Of a DNA stretch of 64,000 bases, positions 53,213 to 62,000 are shown piece after piece. The stretch lies in NCBI GenBank assembly GCA_022842595.1, contig JALHPF010000004.1, positions 62,001-126,000 on the forward strand, written 5' to 3'. Positions within the stretch are counted from its first letter, which is position 1. Every line of letters starts with the position of its first letter. The notes under the pieces were generated by a model, which had not been told where the DNA came from, ran no database searches, and saw nothing but the letters and a program-made list of their open reading frames with translations. This DNA comes from Rubrivivax sp. (lineage in GTDB: Bacteria; Pseudomonadota; Gammaproteobacteria; Burkholderiales; Burkholderiaceae_C). Made by a program: the position numbers and the translations under genes.

Positions 53213-53992
53213 TCAGCCGTGGCCGGGGTGGGCCCCCGGGGTGGCCCGACTGCCGCAGACGCTGCATCCCGGCTGGCGCGCCACCTGGATCCGGTCGAAC
53301 GCCAGCGTGCGCGCGTCCAGCATCAGCAGTTGCCCGGCGAGCGAGGTGCCCGCGCCCACCAGCAGCTTGAGGGCCTCGGCCGCCTGCAGGCTGCCGACGA
53401 CGCCGACCAGGGGCGCCAACACGCCCATCGTGGCGCAGGCTTCGTCGGTGTGGGCTGATTCCGGGGGGAACAGGCAGGCGTAGCAAGGGGTGCCAGGAAG
53501 AGCCGGGTCGACCACCGACATCTGCGCGTCCCAGCCGATGGCTGCGCCCCAGACCAGGGGCTTGCCATGGCGCACGCAGGCGGCATTGACGGCGTGGCGG
53601 GTGGCGAAGTTGTCGCTGCAGTCCAGCACCACATGGGCTTGCGGCACCAGTTCGTCGAGCAAGGCGGCGTCGGCGCGGCGGACCCAGGCCGTCACCTGCA
53701 CGTCGGGGTTGATGGCGGCGATGCTGGCGCGCGCCGAGCCGGCCTTGGGCTGGCCCAGGCGCGACAGGTTGTGGGCGATCTGGCGCTGCAGGTTGCCGAG
53801 GTCGACGTTGTCGTGGTCGACCACCGTGATCCGGCCCACGCCGGCGCTGCCCAGGTACAGTGCCACGGGCGAGCCCAGGCCACCAGCGCCGATCACGAGC
53901 GCGTGGGCGGCCAGCAGGGCGCGCTGGCCTTCGACGCCCAGGCCGTCCAGCAAGAGGTGGCGCGCATAGCGCAGCAGTTGGTCGTCGGTCAT
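53213..53992 (-). CDS. MoeB/ThiF-family adenylyltransferase
   Basis: 259-residue E1-like protein that adenylates the C-terminus of a small ubiquitin-like sulfur carrier (MoaD or ThiS). Rossmann motif VIGAGGLGSPVALYLGSAGVG, then VVDHDNVDLGNLQRQ, and the zinc Cys pairs in CYACLF and CSVCG. There is no rhodanese domain. ATG at 53992 is preferred to one 13 codons upstream because it begins the conserved TDDQLLRYARHLLLDGLG. It lies after ctpA in the same direction, a neighbour pair common in betaproteobacteria. MoeB and ThiF cannot be separated by sequence alone; no moa or thi genes are in the window. Confidence 0.9.
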   Translation of the reverse strand: MTDDQLLRYARHLLLDGLGVEGQRALLAAHALVIGAGGLGSPVALYLGSAGVGRITVVDHDNVDLGNLQRQIAHNLSRLGQPKAGSARASIAAINPDVQVTAWVRRADAALLDELVPQAHVVLDCSDNFATRHAVNAACVRHGKPLVWGAAIGWDAQMSVVDPALPGTPCYACLFPPESAHTDEACATMGVLAPLVGVVGSLQAAEALKLLVGAGTSLAGQLLMLDARTLAFDRIQVARQPGCSVCGSRATPGAHPGHG

Positions 53993-54105
53993 GGTGGTGG
54001 GGGGTCGTGTGGCGTGGGGCTGGCTGTTCACACAAACGACGAACCCGCCGTGCAGGCGGGTTCGTGGGCTGGAACGGCGGCTTTCCGACCGGCTTTCTGA
54101 ACCGC

Positions 54106-55554
54106 TTACTTGGCGGCCGGGGCCTCGGCCTTGCGTTCGCTGGCGGTCTTGCTCACGGCCACCGGCTGGCCACGCAGCTGGTTCAGCGCCTGCATCAGCG
54201 GGAAATCTTCGACGGTGCCGAATTCGGGCAGCGGCTTCGGTGGTTCCTTGCTCTTGGCCATCTGTTCCTCGAGCTTGGTGCGGGCTTCCTCGCGCGCCTT
54301 CTCGCGGGCCTTTTCCTCGGGCGTGTCCTTCTTCTTCTCGTCGGCACCCTGCAGGTGCTTTTCAAGGTCGGCCTCGCGCATGCGCAAGGCGGCGAAGACG
54401 TTGCCGTCGGCGGTTTCGTCGAGCCAGACATCAGGCACGATGCCGGTGGCCTGGATGCTGCGGCCGTTGGGCGTGTAGTAGCGGGCGGTGGTGATCTTCA
54501 GCGCGGTTTCAGCCGACAGCGGGCGCACGGTCTGCACCGAGCCCTTGCCGAAGGTCTGCGCGCCCATCACGACGGCGCGCTTGTGGTCCTGCAGCGCACC
54601 GGCGACGATTTCGCTGGCCGAGGCCGAGCCTTCGTTGACCAGCACCACCAGCGGCACCTTCTTCAAGGCAGCGGGCAGGCTGCGCAGCGGGTCGCCGCCG
54701 CGGCGGGCATAAAACTCGGGGCTGGCACGGTAGGTGGCGCGCGAATCAGGGACCTGGCCGTTGGTCGACACGACGACCACGTCGGCGGGCAGGAAGGCGG
54801 CAGACACGGCCACCGCGCCGTCGAGCAGGCCGCCCGGGTCGTTGCGCAGGTCGAGCACCAGGCCCTTCATGTTCGGGTCCTGCTTGTACAGGTCTTCGGC
54901 CTTCTTCACGAAGTCGGCGACCGTGCTTTCCTGGAACAGGCTGATGCGGATCCAGCCATAGCCCGGCTCGATCATCTTGGCGCGCACGCTCTGCATGCGG
55001 ATCTCTTCGCGCACGATGGTCACCGGGAAGCTGCGGCTTTCGGCCTTGCGGAACACGGTGAGCTGCACCTTCGTGGCCGGCTCGCCGCGCATGCGCTTGA
55101 CGGCCTGGTCGACGCTGAGGCCCTTCACGGCCGTGTCGTCGATGCGCGTGATGAGGTCGCCCGACTTCAGCCCGGCGCGGAAGGCCGGCGAGCCTTCGAT
55201 CGGCGAAACGACCTTGACGAGGCCGTCTTCCATGCTCATCTCGATGCCGATACCGACGAACTTGCCGGTGGTGCCTTCGCGGAATTCCTTGAAGCTCTTC
55301 TTGTCGAAGTACTGGGAATGGGGGTCGAGGCCGGACACCATGCCGCTGATGGCGTCGGAAATGAGCTTCTTCTCGTCGACCGCTTCAACGTATTCGCTCT
55401 TGACCATGCCGAAGACGGCGGCCAGCTGCTGCAGTTCTTCCAGCGGCAGCGGTGCCAGCGAGCTGCGCGCGACCGCGGTGAGCTGCATCGTCGTCAGAGC
55501 CCCGGCAACGGCGCCGGCCATCAACAAACCAGCCACCTTGAATTTGCCACTCAT
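54106..55554 (-). CDS. ctpA: Carboxyl-terminal processing protease (S41)
   Basis: Periplasmic tail-specific protease, 482 residues. The signal/anchor is at about residues 5-28 (VAGLLMAGAVAGALTTM). The PDZ domain spans about 85-165 (GIGIEMSMEDGLVKVVSPIEGSPAFRAGLKSGD). The catalytic Ser is in NEGSASASEIVAGAL and the general-base Lys in QTFGKGSVQ, the usual Ser-Lys dyad. A charged, Lys/Glu-rich helix (KKKDTPEEKAREKAREEARTKLEEQ) near the C-terminus precedes a tail extension. The ATG at 55554 starts the signal sequence; codons upstream are not supported. It degrades or trims periplasmic and cell-wall enzymes. Confidence 0.95.
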   Translation of the reverse strand: MSGKFKVAGLLMAGAVAGALTTMQLTAVARSSLAPLPLEELQQLAAVFGMVKSEYVEAVDEKKLISDAISGMVSGLDPHSQYFDKKSFKEFREGTTGKFVGIGIEMSMEDGLVKVVSPIEGSPAFRAGLKSGDLITRIDDTAVKGLSVDQAVKRMRGEPATKVQLTVFRKAESRSFPVTIVREEIRMQSVRAKMIEPGYGWIRISLFQESTVADFVKKAEDLYKQDPNMKGLVLDLRNDPGGLLDGAVAVSAAFLPADVVVVSTNGQVPDSRATYRASPEFYARRGGDPLRSLPAALKKVPLVVLVNEGSASASEIVAGALQDHKRAVVMGAQTFGKGSVQTVRPLSAETALKITTARYYTPNGRSIQATGIVPDVWLDETADGNVFAALRMREADLEKHLQGADEKKKDTPEEKAREKAREEARTKLEEQMAKSKEPPKPLPEFGTVEDFPLMQALNQLRGQPVAVSKTASERKAEAPAAK

Positions 55555-55683
55555 GTCGGACTTGCCTTTCTCAGCAACAACACCGGCCCGGCCGGTATTC
55601 AACCCCAGTTCCAGTATAGGACTGGCACCGGGCTTGGTGCTGGCGGGTGCTGGAAAGTTGCACCCGTCTTCAGGTGTTTACGT

Positions 55684-56781
55684 TCACGCCGCTGCGCGCA
55701 GCCGGGGGAATGTCACGACGTGGTCGACCTCGGCGCGGATGCCGATCCATTCGCCCACGTGGTGGTCGTGGTGCGAGGGCACGTGGGCCATCACCCGTTC
55801 GCCGGTCTGCAGCCGCAGGGTCAGCAGGAATTCCGAGCCGCGGAAGGCCTTGCGTTCGATCAGCGCGCGGATGGGGCTGGCGTCGTCGTGGACGATGTCG
55901 TCGGCGCGCAGCAGCACATCGCAGTCGCCCAGCGGCAGGTTGCCGGGCAGGGGTGCGCCAGGGGCGCCGGCGACGTCGTGGATCTCGCCCAGCGGCGTCT
56001 GCACGCAGGCGCCATGGGCGCAGGTGACGATCTGCGCGGGGGCAAACACACCATGGCCGATGAACTCGGCCACGAAGCGCGACACTGGCCGGTGGTACAG
56101 CGTGTAGGCATCGTCCCACTGTTCGAGCAGGCCGTGGTTCATGACGCCGATGGTGTCGCCCACGGCGAAGGCCTCGAACTGGTCATGCGTGACCAGCAGC
56201 GCGGTGGTGCCGCTTTCCTTCAGGATCGCGCGGATCTCCTGGGCCAGGCGCTCGCGCAGGTCGACGTCCAGGCTCGAGAAAGGCTCGTCCAGCAGAAGCA
56301 GGCGTGGTTTCGGCGCCAGCGCGCGGGCCAGGGCAACCCGCTGCTGCTGTCCGCCCGACAACTGGTGCGGTGCACGTTTGGCGGCATGCGCCAGGCCCAC
56401 CAGGTCCAGCACCTGCTGCACCCGCTTTTCGCGCTCGGCGCGGGGCAGGGCGTTGAGGCCGAAGCCGATGTTGTCGGCCACGCTCAGGTGCGGGAAGAGC
56501 GCGTAGTCCTGGAAGACCATGCCGATGCGTCGCGCTTCGGGGGCGAGGTGGATGCCCGCAGCGGCGTCGGACAGCACCTGCCCTTCGATCAGCACGCGCC
56601 CGCCGCTGCAGCTTTCCAGCCCGGCCACCGCGCGCAGCAGGCTCGTCTTGCCGCAGCCCGACGGCCCGATCAGCACGCCGATCTGGCCGGCTGCCAGGCC
56701 CAGGCTGACACCGCCCACGGCGGCACGCCCGGTGGTTGAACGGGCGTAGCGAACGGACACGTCTTGAAGGTCCAGGAACAT
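55684..56781 (-). CDS. fbpC: Iron(III) ABC transporter ATP-binding protein
   Basis: 365-residue ATPase. Walker A GPSGCGKTS at about residue 38, signature LSGGQQQR, Walker B LLLLDEPFSSLD, and switch His in LLVTHDQFEAF. The C-terminal TOBE-type regulatory domain starts near residue 245. The order and length are like FbpC, AfuC and related ferric uptake ATPases. The divergent permease starts 102 bp away and the Fur box at 56807-56825 lies between them. No periplasmic FbpA gene is adjacent. The substrate assignment rests on family, Fur box and pairing with the two-domain permease. Confidence 0.88.
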   Translation of the reverse strand: MFLDLQDVSVRYARSTTGRAAVGGVSLGLAAGQIGVLIGPSGCGKTSLLRAVAGLESCSGGRVLIEGQVLSDAAAGIHLAPEARRIGMVFQDYALFPHLSVADNIGFGLNALPRAEREKRVQQVLDLVGLAHAAKRAPHQLSGGQQQRVALARALAPKPRLLLLDEPFSSLDVDLRERLAQEIRAILKESGTTALLVTHDQFEAFAVGDTIGVMNHGLLEQWDDAYTLYHRPVSRFVAEFIGHGVFAPAQIVTCAHGACVQTPLGEIHDVAGAPGAPLPGNLPLGDCDVLLRADDIVHDDASPIRALIERKAFRGSEFLLTLRLQTGERVMAHVPSHHDHHVGEWIGIRAEVDHVVTFPRLRAAA

Positions 56782-56806
56782 CCCTGAATCATAATTGACG
56801 GAGCTG

Positions 56807-56825
56807 AATGCGGATTGTTCGCATT
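56807..56825. promoter_or_regulatory. Fur box between fbpC and the permease gene
   Basis: AATGCGGATTGTTCGCATT is palindromic at its flanks (AATGCG and CGCATT) and close to the bfd box. It lies in the divergent intergenic region, so one site could repress both transporter genes. The ATG of the longest permease frame falls inside it, which argues for a later start. Confidence 0.8.
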
Positions 56826-56882
56826 TCTAGAGTCTGCCGGCCTGTCCCCGCCGGCGCCTGTCTTCTTCCCCTTTTCCGATCC

Positions 56883-58490
56883 GTGCGCCTGCTGCTGACC
56901 CTGCTGTGCCTGCTGCTGGCCTTGCCCGTCCTGGGTGTCCTGGGTGCCTGGCTGGCACTCGATGAAGCGGCGTGGGCCCTGCTGCAACACCAATGGGCGA
57001 CGGTCCTGCCCGAGTACGCCTGGCAGAGCCTGCTGCTGGCCGCGGGTGTCGGCCTGGGTGTCATGGTGCTCGGTTCGGCGCTGGCCGCGGCAGTGACGCT
57101 GTTCGAGTTTCCGGGCCGGCGTGTCTTCGAATGGGCCTTGCTGCTGCCGCTGGCGATGCCGGCCTATGTGCTGGCCTATGCCTGGACCGACGCGCTTCAA
57201 TACAGCGGACCGTTGCAGACCGGCCTGCGCGCTTCCTTCGGCTGGCGGGGTGCACTCTGGCCCGACGTGCGCAGCGCCTGGGGGGCGGTCATCCTGTTCG
57301 TGCTGTGCCTGTACCCGTATGTCTACCTGCTGGTGCGCACGGCGCTGGCCGAACGTGCGGTGCAGATGATGGAAGCCGCCCGCCTGCTGGGCGCGCCGCT
57401 GCGCCGGCGCATCCTGGCGGTGGCCCTGCCGATGGCGCGCCCGGCCATTGCCGCGGGCACCGCGCTGGCGCTGATGGAAACGCTGGCCGACTACGGTGTC
57501 GGCGCCTATTTCGGGCTGGCCACCTTTTCCACCGGCATCTACAAGGCCTGGCTGGTGATGAACGACCGCATCGCCGCGGCGCAGCTGGCGTCGATGCTGC
57601 TGGTGGTGGTGGCGCTGCTGCTGACCGCCGAACGCGCAGCCCAGCGCAAGCTGCGTTTTGCCAGCAGCCGCAGCGGCAACCGCCAGGGCAGCGAAGCGCA
57701 GCCGGCGCTGCTGCAGGGCCGCGCGGCCTGGCTGGCCGTGGGGCTGTGTGCGCTGCCGGTGCTGCTGGGCTTCGTGCTGCCGGTGCTCTGGCTCGGCCGC
57801 ATGCTGTGGCAGGAAGCCACCGGGTCCGACTTCGGCCTGCCGCTGGGCCGCTTCCTGGAATGGGGCTGGGCCAGCCTGCGCCTGGCCGGCATCGCTGCGC
57901 TGGCCGCCACGGCACTGGCGCTGGCGCTGGGCTTTGCGCTGCGCGGCCGCGCCGGGCCGGTGCTGCAGCCGGCGGCGCGGGTGCTGTCGCTGGGTTATGC
58001 GGTGCCGGGCGCGGTCATTGCCGTGGGCATCCTGCTGCCGGTGGGCTGGCTGCAGGCTCAGTTTCCGCAGGCCGGGGTGGCCGCGCTCGTCACCGGCACG
58101 GTGTTCGGGCTGGTCTATGCCTACCTGGTGCGTTTCTCGGCGGTGGCGCTGCAGTCGGTGGAAGCCGGCTATGCGCGGGTGCCGGTGTCGATCGACGAGA
58201 CGGCGCGCATGCTCGGCAGCCGGCCAGGCCGGGTGTTCCTGCGTCTGCACCTGCCGCTGCTGCAGCGCTCGGCATTGGCAGCGGCGCTGCTGGTCTTCGT
58301 CGACGTCATGAAGGAGTTGCCAGCCACGCTGGTGCTGCGCCCCTTCGGCAGCGACACCTTGGCCGTGGTGGCCTACAACTTCGCGCGTGACGAACGCCTG
58401 GCCGAGGCGGCGCTGCCGTCGCTGGCGATCGTCGCCGTCGGCCTGATCCCGGTGGTGATGCTCAGCCGCGCCCTGCGGGCTTCGAGCTGA
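56883..58490 (+). CDS. fbpB: Iron(III) ABC transporter permease
   Basis: Inner-membrane permease of about 535 residues with about 12 hydrophobic helices in two halves, each carrying an EAA-type loop (EAARLLGAPLRRRILAVALPMARP and DETARMLGSRPGRVFLRLHLPLL). This two-in-one form is typical of FbpB/AfuB. The N-terminus is uncertain: the longest frame begins at an ATG at 56808 inside the Fur box; I prefer the GTG at 56883 that begins directly before the first membrane segment (RLLLTLLCLLLALPV), though no clear ribosome site marks it. Functions with FbpC across the divergent promoter. Confidence 0.85.
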   Translation: MRLLLTLLCLLLALPVLGVLGAWLALDEAAWALLQHQWATVLPEYAWQSLLLAAGVGLGVMVLGSALAAAVTLFEFPGRRVFEWALLLPLAMPAYVLAYAWTDALQYSGPLQTGLRASFGWRGALWPDVRSAWGAVILFVLCLYPYVYLLVRTALAERAVQMMEAARLLGAPLRRRILAVALPMARPAIAAGTALALMETLADYGVGAYFGLATFSTGIYKAWLVMNDRIAAAQLASMLLVVVALLLTAERAAQRKLRFASSRSGNRQGSEAQPALLQGRAAWLAVGLCALPVLLGFVLPVLWLGRMLWQEATGSDFGLPLGRFLEWGWASLRLAGIAALAATALALALGFALRGRAGPVLQPAARVLSLGYAVPGAVIAVGILLPVGWLQAQFPQAGVAALVTGTVFGLVYAYLVRFSAVALQSVEAGYARVPVSIDETARMLGSRPGRVFLRLHLPLLQRSALAAALLVFVDVMKELPATLVLRPFGSDTLAVVAYNFARDERLAEAALPSLAIVAVGLIPVVMLSRALRASS

Positions 58491-58564
58491 GGCTTCAAGT
58501 CTGCGCGCCCAAGGTCGACAAACAGGGTGTAGCGGCGGGGTTCGCCGCCGTTCAAGAGCACGCC

Positions 58565-58951
58565 ATGTCCGACCCGATGCCCGACTCGCCGCTGCCGTCC
58601 ACCGGCTCTTCCCCGCTGCTGCCCGCGCGGCTTGCGTCGCGTGAGCCCGACGATGCACTGACCGCATCGACCCGGCTCTGGTTGCGTCGCCTGCCCAGCG
58701 GTCGCCGACCGCTGCGCCTGTGCGAGCAGTTTCCGCGCGTGGCCAACCGTTTGGCCTTCTGCTGGGTCGACCCGGCGATCCGTGAGCAGACTCTGGAAGA
58801 CCTGCTCGAAGACCGCCGCGGTGGCCGCCAGGGCTTCCCGGCGAGCGTGGTGCGCGAGCTTCAGCGGCTGCGCGAGTTTGGCGGCCTGCGCCTGGATGAA
58901 ACGGGCGGGCCACCCTGGTGGCGGGCCATGGTGAAGGCCGTGCGCAACTGA
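58565..58951 (+). CDS. Conserved hypothetical protein
   Basis: 128-residue soluble protein, seemingly a single small domain with a conserved core RPLRLCEQFPRVANRLAFCWVDPAIREQTLEDLLEDRRGGRQGFPASVVRELQRLREF. Short conserved proteins with this pattern occur as stand-alone genes in Burkholderiales; function unknown. It is the last gene before the tRNA-Arg on the opposite strand. The ATG at 58565 follows only a weak ribosome site. Composition fits its neighbours, and it has no membrane segment or signal. Confidence 0.75.
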   Translation: MSDPMPDSPLPSTGSSPLLPARLASREPDDALTASTRLWLRRLPSGRRPLRLCEQFPRVANRLAFCWVDPAIREQTLEDLLEDRRGGRQGFPASVVRELQRLREFGGLRLDETGGPPWWRAMVKAVRN

Positions 58952-58957
58952 CGCGCC

Positions 58958-59032
58958 TGGTCCCTCCGACAGGAATCGAACCTGTATCTGGCGCTTAGGA
59001 GGCGCCCGTTCTATCCATTGAACTACGGCGGG
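58958..59032 (-). tRNA. tRNA-Arg (anticodon CCT)
   Basis: Full cloverleaf on the minus strand with encoded CCA. The D arm is GTTC/GAAC, the anticodon stem GGCGC/GCGCC with loop CTCCTAA (anticodon CCT, reading AGG), and the T arm ACAGG-TTCGATT-CCTGT. The acceptor has six pairs plus one G-A mismatch at position 4-69. AGG is rare in this GC-rich genome. Its 5' end overlaps the last ten bases of tamB. Confidence 0.9.
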
Positions 59033-62000
59033 GTACGTACGGATTTTCTCACGGCAGGTGGCGCCGCTGCCGGGCCGGGCGTCTCGGCCGGCACTTCGCC
59101 GAAGCCAGGTGTCTCGCCCAGCCGCCAGATCCAGATGAGATCGAGCGAGTTCTCCAGCCCCGACTGCGCGCGCAGCGTGAAGCGCTGGGCAATGCGGTAG
59201 ATCAGCTGCCAGGTGCCGGTGGTGGCGTTGACGCCGCGTTCGTAGCCCAGGTACCAGCGCCGTGACAGTTGCTTGCCCAGTGTGATGACGGTCTCGCGGA
59301 CGTCGCCGCTGCTCTGCCGCAGCGAGAGTTCGTCGAGCCCCAGGTTGCGCAACAGGGTGTCGGTGGGCGCTTCGCCTTCGCCCGACAGCAGGGCCACGGC
59401 GGCTCGCTGCAGCAGGGCGGTGTCGGCGCGGCCCAGGCTGTCGGGTTCGCGGCCCAGCAGCAGCCAGGACAGCTTGTCGTTCTCGCTCAGCTCGGGTTCC
59501 GAAACGAGCCGGATGCGCATCGCTCCCAGCGGCCCGGTGATGGCTACGCCGACACGGATGTCCAGGTTCGGGCGAATGGCCAGCACGTCCAGCCGCGGCT
59601 TGTCCAGGTCGCCGCTGAAGGCGACGATGCCGCGCTCGATCGTCATCTTCTGGCCATAGCCGGTGAAGCTGCCGTCCTCCGTGTTGATGCTGCCGTTGGC
59701 AGCCAGCCGGCCGCCGGGGCTGGTGATCTTCAGCTGCCCGCGCAGGGCGGTGTCCAGGCCGCGGCCACGCAGGCGAAGCTGGCGTCCGAGGTCGAGGTCG
59801 AGGTTGACGACGACATTGCGGCGCGGCGTGGCGCCTTTGGCTTCCTGCACCTCGACTTCGGGTGCGCCCGGCCGGCGCACGTTGACGTCGTCGTCGAGCG
59901 AAGGTGCATCGCCGCGGCTGATGTCGAACAGGCCTTCGTCGACGACGATCTTGCCGTCCAGCCGCAGAGCGTCCTTGCCCAGATCGAGCTGGGCCTGGCC
60001 GCTGGCGATGAGCTGTCGGTCGACCCGGCCGAGCACGCGGAAACGCTCGGCCTGCAGCTTCAGCCGCGCCCTCGGCGTGGCGCCCAGCGTGGCATCGCCA
60101 GAGACCGTGAGCGTGCCTTCGCCGCCACGCAGCGCAAAACGTTCGATCACGGCGTTGTCGCCGGCCAGCCGGATGGTGACGTCGCCATCGCCGACGTTCA
60201 CGCCCTGCAGCAGATTGCGCAGCGCCAGCTTGCTGCCGGTGAGCTCGCCGGTGTATCGCGGCGCCCCGAAGCTGCCGTCGACCGTGACCACGCCCTGCAG
60301 GTTGCCCGAGATGCGCCAGCCCGCCGGCACCCAGGCGTTCCAGATGCCGATGTCGGCCACCCGCAGCTGCAGCCTGCCGGAAACGGGCGCGTCGGCGGCG
60401 GGCCAGCGTGCGCTGTCGGTGGTGCGGGCCTGCACCTGGCCGCGCAGTTCGCCCAGCAGTGCGCCGGCCATGTCGGCCTGGAAGGTCCAGTTGCCGTCGC
60501 GCGCGCGCAGGCCCAGGCGCAGTTCGCTCAGGCCCATGGCCTGGGCGCTGGGCGCCGCGCTGCCGCTGGCGGGCGCAATGCCTCCGGCGGCGAGATCGCC
60601 GGTGCTGCGTTCGACCAGGATGTCGGCCTCGAAACGTTCACCCGCCCGCACCTGGATGCGCGCGCCCAGCTGCAGGTCGCCGGTCCAGCCCAATTCAGGT
60701 TGCAGCCGGGCCAGCAGCGGGGCCACGGCGAAGGGGTCGACGGCAGCGCTCAGCTCGATGCGCACGGGCTGGGTCTGCAGGTCGATGAGCACGTCGTCCC
60801 AGCGCAGGCTGGCGGTGTCGGCCAGGCGGATGCGGCCGGCCGAGGCGCGCAGTGACACCAGGCTGCCTTCGGCGTTGAACTGCAGTTCGGCGTCCAGGTC
60901 GCGACCGTCGGCCCACGTCGGGCCGACCATCGCGGCGCTGGGTGTGGCCGCTGCGGCCAGTGGCGCCATCGGTCGGCCGTCCCAGCCACCGACGGCGATT
61001 CGGTCGATGTCGGCGCGCCAGCGGCCACCGCCGGCGACGCTGGGTGTCCAGGCGCCTTGGGCCTGCAGCAGCGCTCGGGTGCCACTGCGGCCCGTGCCGC
61101 CCGGCTTGGCGGCCGCCGCCGCGGAAGCTGCCGACGCAGCCGCGGCTGCTGCCGCCGGCGGCAGCGCCAGCCCCAGCACCGAAGCCGCTGCCGGCGGCGG
61201 CAGCAGCGGCAGCATGGCTTCGATGTCGATGCGGTGTTCGGCCAACTGGCCGCGAACGGTGCCGCGCAGCTGCTCGGCGCGTTGCGTGCCCAGCTGCAGC
61301 CCGGTGACGTCGAGCGTCAGTGCCAGGGGCTGGTTCGGGCCGGTGTCGAAACGCCAGTCGAACTGGCCACGCGCCAGCGCCAGCCTGCCGGCCTTCAGCT
61401 GCTGCACCTGGGCGCGACCCTCGCTGCGCAGCGAAGGCCAGCGGCCGGTGCCGTTGACCTGCAGCCGCGCACCGCCCTGGCTGGGCGCCCATTCCGCCAG
61501 GCCCGGAACCAGGCGCGCGAGCGGCGCCAGCGCGGCCAGCTGGTCGGCCTGCAGCTCGGCGCGCCACTGGTCGCTGGCACTCTCGCCGGCCGGGTTGCCG
61601 AGGCCTTCGGCCGTGAACACGGCGTCGGCGACCTGCAGCCGGACCTGCAGCGCGCCCATGCCGGTGACGGCTGCGGCACCGGCGCCGGGGGCGTAGCTGA
61701 GGGTGGCATCGGCCTGCACCGGCAGGCCCGCGAGCAGCGAGTCGGCGAGCTGCACGCGGCCGTTGCCGGCCAGCCGCTGGGCCAGTGCCAGCGGCGCCAG
61801 GCGCTCGGGAGCTGCCGGCAGCCGCACGTCCAGCTGCCATTGCCCCGACAGGCGATGCGGCCCGCGCCGCCAGGCCTCGGCCTCGGCGCCGCTGCCGCCG
61901 GGCAGCCAGGGCAGGGGGTCGAAGTTGCTCAGCGTGCCCGCGGTCACCAGCTGCCAGGGGCTGCCGGGATTGCGCCGCAGCAGGCGGGCGCTGCCCTCGG

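Noticed and set aside
55603-55683. Sigma70 promoter for ctpA with TATACT
   Set aside because: A TATACT is present on the minus strand, but no matching -35 element lies about 17 bases upstream, so it is not reported as a feature.
56670-58913. A 747-codon open frame opposite the permease
   Set aside because: Gln/Arg/His-rich shadow of a membrane-protein gene with no domain or start site.
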